The position numbers and the translations under genes were made by a program. DNA of 9,028 nucleotides from JBBQVO01 sp038211505 (GTDB lineage: Bacteria > Chloroflexota > Dehalococcoidia > DSTF01 > JACRBR01): contig JBBQVO010000141.1 in assembly GCA_038211505.1 (NCBI GenBank), positions 1-9,028 on the forward strand. Reading direction: 5' to 3'. The notes under the pieces were generated by a model. That model worked only from the letters and a program-made list of their open reading frames with translations, did no database searches and had not been told where the DNA came from. Positions 6,773-9,028 of this stretch are shown piece by piece. Each line of letters opens with the position of its first letter. Within the stretch, counting starts at the first letter, position 1.

Positions 6773-7419
6773 TGCAACAGGCGCTGCGAACGGCGCTTGC
6801 GCAGGCCGGCCGCTATGACGTTGCGGCGATTGCGGTCGCCGGACAGCAGCACGGACTCGTTGCTCTCGACGAGGAAGGTTGAGCGCTGCGACCGGCCAAG
6901 CTCTGGAACCACACCGAGTCCGCGGAAGACGCTGCGGGTCTGGTCGCGCGAATCGGGCCGAACGCCTGGGCAGAACGCTGCGGCAGCGTTCCGGTTGCTG
7001 CATTCACGATCTCGAAAGCTCGCTTGGCTGAAGCGCTGTGAACCGGACGCGTTCTCGCGTCTCCATCACGTCCTGTTGCCGCATGACTGGCTCACCTATC
7101 AGATGACGGCGGGATGTACGACGGACCGCGGCGACGCGTCGGGCACCGGCTACTGGTCTGGGATCGACGACCAATGGCGCTTCGACCTTCTATCCCTCGT
7201 GGATGCATCCCGCGATTGGACGAACACGCTGCCGGTCGTGCGCCAGGCTGACGAGCCGGCGGGCACCATTACTCGTGCCGCCGCCAAGCACCTTCGATTG
7301 TCCGCAGGGATACTGGTGGTGCCCGGTACGGGCGACAACATGGCTGCCGCGCTCGGCCTTGGTGTAAATGCAGAGTCCTGTTTTGTCCCATCGCGTCACG
7401 CGGCAGCGTGACGCTGCGT
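6772..7419 (+). pseudogene. xylB: xylulokinase remnant (middle part only)
   Basis: From 6772 the sequence reads as xylulokinase starting roughly 50 residues into the family: LQQALRTALAQAGRYDVAAI and VAGQQHGLVALDEEG, then an in-frame TGA (6880-6882) where relatives usually have Arg or another residue. It continues as RPAKLWNHTESAEDAA. An extra A in AAA at 7015-7017 shifts the frame. Homology then proceeds through LLPHDWLTYQMTAG (catalytic Asp region), TTDRGDASGTGYW and VVPGTGDNMAAALGLGV. After about 7370 the match fades; a further frame change would give a degraded G-S-V-T-L segment ending near 7419. Both the N-terminal phosphate-binding motif and the C-terminal domain are absent, so it is inactive. 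About 215 of the usual 480 residues are represented. Kinase identity is clear from the motifs; the exact 3' limit is uncertain. Confidence 0.85.
7393..7414 (+). repeat. strong hairpin at the 3' limit of the xylulokinase remnant
   Basis: GCGTCACGC (7393-7401) and GCGTGACGC (7406-7414) are perfect inverted copies around a GGCA loop, giving a 9-bp GC-rich stem. No T-tract follows on either strand, so it is not a standard rho-independent terminator, though it could still promote pausing or protect an mRNA end. Confidence 0.5.
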
Positions 7420-7446
7420 TAGCTCCTTCGCGCGCGAAGCGAACGC
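7416..7446. repeat. 31-bp dyad centred on a 14-bp palindrome
   Basis: CTTCGCGCGCGAAG (7426-7439) is a perfect palindrome, flanked by GCGTT (7416-7420) and AACGC (7442-7446) as outer inverted arms. It follows the previous hairpin by one base. I checked it as an integron attC site: the GTT and AAC ends point the wrong way and the core boxes do not fit, so that reading fails. Its role is unknown. Confidence 0.45.
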
Positions 7447-7742
7447 ATTTGGCCTCAGAATGCGGCGAGTCGGACGTCATTCAGGAAATTTCGGGTCGAT
7501 CTGGGGTCGACCCACAGCTTGCCAAGTGGGCTCATGAGTGCGTAGACGAGTGGAAATCATATTCAAACTGGTGCCGAAGGTGGGAGTCGAACCCACATGA
7601 CCGTTACCGGCCAACGGTTTTTGAGACCGTGCCGTTTCGTACACCGCCGTCCGCGGCCGTCCTCACACGATCGAAAATCGATGAGTCCTTTCCACATCTA
7701 TACGCACTCGTCCGTAGATGTCCGCCCGGGTTGCTGTCAGCG
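7447..7742. other. spacer with a tRNA remnant and small dyads; no protein gene seen
   Basis: No frame shows family-like protein sequence. Besides the tRNA-like sequence, the spacer holds GGGTCGACCC (7504-7513) and CTCATGAG (7531-7538), both perfect palindromes, and CCCAC/GTGGG arms (7511-7515 and 7526-7530). A frame open across it encodes WESNPHD near 7585-7605. That is the familiar false peptide obtained by reading antisense through a tRNA, not a real N-terminus for the downstream hydrolase. Confidence 0.5.
7569..7657 (-). tRNA. tRNA-Leu(CAA)-like gene, 3' two-thirds canonical, 5' half degenerate
   Basis: Read on the minus strand, there is a 5-bp anticodon stem ACGGT/ACCGT (7614-7618 with 7626-7630) around the loop CTCAAAA, giving anticodon CAA at 7621-7623 (Leu, codon UUG). 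A long class II variable arm follows (GCCG..CGGT type). Next come a perfect T-arm GTGGG-TTCGACT-CCCAC (7580-7596), the 3' acceptor strand CTTCGGC, discriminator A and an encoded CCA (7569-7571). The 5' half is poor. The sequence at the expected 5' end (GCCGCGG) pairs only partly with CTTCGGC, and no proper D-stem forms. A CGAAACGGCA string resembles a D-loop that has lost about 6 bases. It may be a decayed tRNA, or a 3' tRNA fragment left at the end of an integrated element. Function as a tRNA is doubtful. Confidence 0.6.
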
Positions 7743-8909
7743 ATGATGGCGTGGCTGTCGATCCGATTCACCAACCAACCGCAGCGCTGGGCGATCGCAC
7801 CGGCGGCACTTATGGCGTTCGCTGCCGTGTTCTTGCTCGCCTGGCCCGGCTCCGTCAAGCACGACAGTGTCAATTGGATCTGGCCACCCGTACTGTTGGT
7901 GCTGGTCGTCTGGATGGTGATCCGTATCCGTCAGGATCTTCACAGCCGGACTGCAGCCGTGCTCTTGTATCCGCTGTTCGCCGTGCTGGCGCTCGCCGCC
8001 ATCGGCGGTGCGTACGAGATCGCGCGGGAGCGGATCGACGACGGCAAATACGACATGCCGGGACAGTTAGTGGACGTTGGCGATCATCGTCTGCACTTGC
8101 ACTGCACCGGCTCCGGAACTCCGGCCGTGATCCTTGAGGCGGGCCTGGGCGAGCCTTCGACAATGATGGAGGGCTGGATAGCGCCCGACGTGGCCAAAGA
8201 CACCCGCGTATGTGCTTACGATCGGGCGGGCCGCGGCTGGAGCGAGGACGCTTCCGGGCCGCAGGACGGCGTCGCGGTCGCAACCGACTTGCATACGTTA
8301 CTGCACAACGGAGGTATCGAAGGTCCGTACGTGCTTGCCGGTCATTCGGCGGGCGGTGCGTACGTCCAAAACTTCGCGAACCTGTACCCGGATGAGGTTG
8401 CGGGCGTTGTGCTTCTCGATTCCATGAGTCCGAACCAGTACGAAGGCGTGCCCAGCTGGCCGGGGTTCTATCGGATGTGGGTTCGTGCCTCCGCGCTGGC
8501 GCCGTCGCTGTCGCGCCTCGGCACACTGCGTGTGGTCGAGCAGTTCAGCTTCGGCACGCTTCCTTCTGAGCAAAGGAACAAGGAGCGCGCATTCTGGTCA
8601 ACGGCGCGACACTGGCGCAGCCAGCGTGACGAGTTTCATACCCTCAAGACCACACTGCGAGAAGCTCGGGAACTGAAGACCCTGGGCGCTAAGCCCTTGA
8701 TCGTTGTCACTGCGGTGAAAGGTGCAGAGGACGGATGGATGCCACTCCAGGACGACCTCGCCAAGCTTTCGACGAATAGCGTCCATCGCGTGCTGGCGGA
8801 CGCGGACCACGCCAGCCTGACAGAGGAAGAAGGCGCCGCAACGAAGTCGGCGCAGGCGATACGCGACGTTGTCCTATCGGTCCGAACAACGAAGCCACTC
8901 GTACAGTGA
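7743..8909 (+). CDS. membrane-anchored alpha/beta hydrolase
   Basis: From ATG 7743 the protein has 388 residues. Three hydrophobic segments (about 17-37, 46-62 and 71-91) form an N-terminal membrane anchor. The alpha/beta hydrolase domain follows from about 105, opening with VDVGDHRLHLHCTGSG. LEAGLGE (131-137) is the oxyanion loop region, VCAYDRAGRGWSE (156-168) is family-typical, and LAGHSAGG (198-205) carries nucleophile S202. After strand PLIVVTA the acidic EDGW (D330) is a candidate acid, and DADHASL (353-359) supplies H356. The domain is typical of broad esterases and lipase-like hydrolases; the substrate is unknown. The start is uncertain: the open frame reaches back to 7368 through the tRNA remnant, which argues against upstream starts. 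TTG 7731 is an alternative, and no good ribosome binding site is visible. It has no clear link to the sugar operon and may belong to a separate unit. Confidence 0.85.
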   Translation: MMAWLSIRFTNQPQRWAIAPAALMAFAAVFLLAWPGSVKHDSVNWIWPPVLLVLVVWMVIRIRQDLHSRTAAVLLYPLFAVLALAAIGGAYEIARERIDDGKYDMPGQLVDVGDHRLHLHCTGSGTPAVILEAGLGEPSTMMEGWIAPDVAKDTRVCAYDRAGRGWSEDASGPQDGVAVATDLHTLLHNGGIEGPYVLAGHSAGGAYVQNFANLYPDEVAGVVLLDSMSPNQYEGVPSWPGFYRMWVRASALAPSLSRLGTLRVVEQFSFGTLPSEQRNKERAFWSTARHWRSQRDEFHTLKTTLREARELKTLGAKPLIVVTAVKGAEDGWMPLQDDLAKLSTNSVHRVLADADHASLTEEEGAATKSAQAIRDVVLSVRTTKPLVQ

Positions 8910-8969
8910 TCTGGACAAGGGCACGTGACGCCCGGGGTCGGCAAGTCACGACCGCTGCATCTGCGGAGA

Positions 8970-9026
8970 TCAGCGGCGACCCGCTACGCGTCCGACGATG
9001 AGCATTTGGATACCCGTAATCACCTT
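8970..9026 (-). CDS. possible 3' end of a convergent gene (window edge)
   Basis: On the minus strand a frame open from the window edge ends at TGA (8970-8972) and encodes VITGIQMLIVGRVAGRR, a hydrophobic stretch with a basic tail, like the end of a membrane protein. Only 18 codons are visible and no family can be named. It would converge on the hydrolase with a gap of about 60 bases. Confidence 0.2.
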   Translation of the reverse strand, partial: KVITGIQMLIVGRVAGRR

Positions 9027-9028
9027 TC

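Noticed and set aside
7416..7446. Integron attC recombination site
   Set aside because: The outer arms end in GTT on the left and AAC on the right, opposite to attC, and the core heptamers do not match.
7368..7742. A long upstream extension of the alpha/beta hydrolase (513-residue open frame)
   Set aside because: The extension reads antisense through the tRNA-like sequence and has no family character, while a typical membrane-anchored hydrolase starts cleanly at 7743.
8707..8949. Minus-strand open frame opposite the end of the hydrolase
   Set aside because: It overlaps the well-supported hydrolase gene, shows no family motif and has low-complexity arginine/proline-rich composition.

Overview
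The window is about 9 kb of high-GC bacterial DNA. Nearly everything lies on the plus strand and concerns intracellular breakdown of plant glycosides. Kinase, glycosidase, esterase and actinobacterial-type xylose isomerase sequences suggest a soil or plant-associated high-GC lineage, such as Actinomycetota, Chloroflexota or a related uncultured phylum. The sequence alone does not resolve the lineage.

Layout: (1) 1-171, the C-terminal end of a rhamnulokinase cut by the window edge; (2) 203-995, a broken GH78 alpha-L-rhamnosidase in which the N-terminal sugar-binding domain is joined directly to the extreme C-terminus, with a frameshift; (3) 1023-2195, an intact two-domain SGNH/GDSL esterase of the SsfX3-like type; (4) 2256-3449, an intact GH1 beta-glycosidase; (5) 3449-3864, a coupled start of another gene (TAATG overlap with GH1) that quickly loses coding sense, followed by a spacer with inverted repeats; (6) 3865-6258, an intact three-domain GH3 beta-glucosidase/beta-xylosidase; (7) 6275-7419, fused remnants of xylose isomerase and xylulokinase with several frameshifts, a nonsense codon and large missing pieces; (8) 7420-7742, a spacer with strong dyads and a minus-strand tRNA-Leu(CAA)-like sequence whose 5' half is degenerate; (9) 7743-8909, an intact membrane-anchored alpha/beta hydrolase; (10) a short tail that may hold the 3' end of a convergent gene.

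Working together, the genes would have formed an operon that imports or receives rhamnose- and glucose/xylose-containing glycosides or pectic oligomers, removes rhamnose (GH78) and acyl groups (SGNH esterase), splits beta-linkages (GH1, GH3), and passes rhamnulose and xylose to RhaB and XylA/XylB. None of the enzymes shows a signal peptide, so hydrolysis would be cytoplasmic.

I see no clear new defence, mobile or biosynthetic system. The striking feature is mosaic decay: every second or third gene has lost its catalytic core by internal deletion, and the indels sit in homopolymers or GC microrepeats, while the three genes in between (SGNH, GH1, GH3) remain fully open. Either the operon is being stripped to three promiscuous hydrolases, or part of the damage comes from sequencing or assembly. 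Read coverage would decide between the two.
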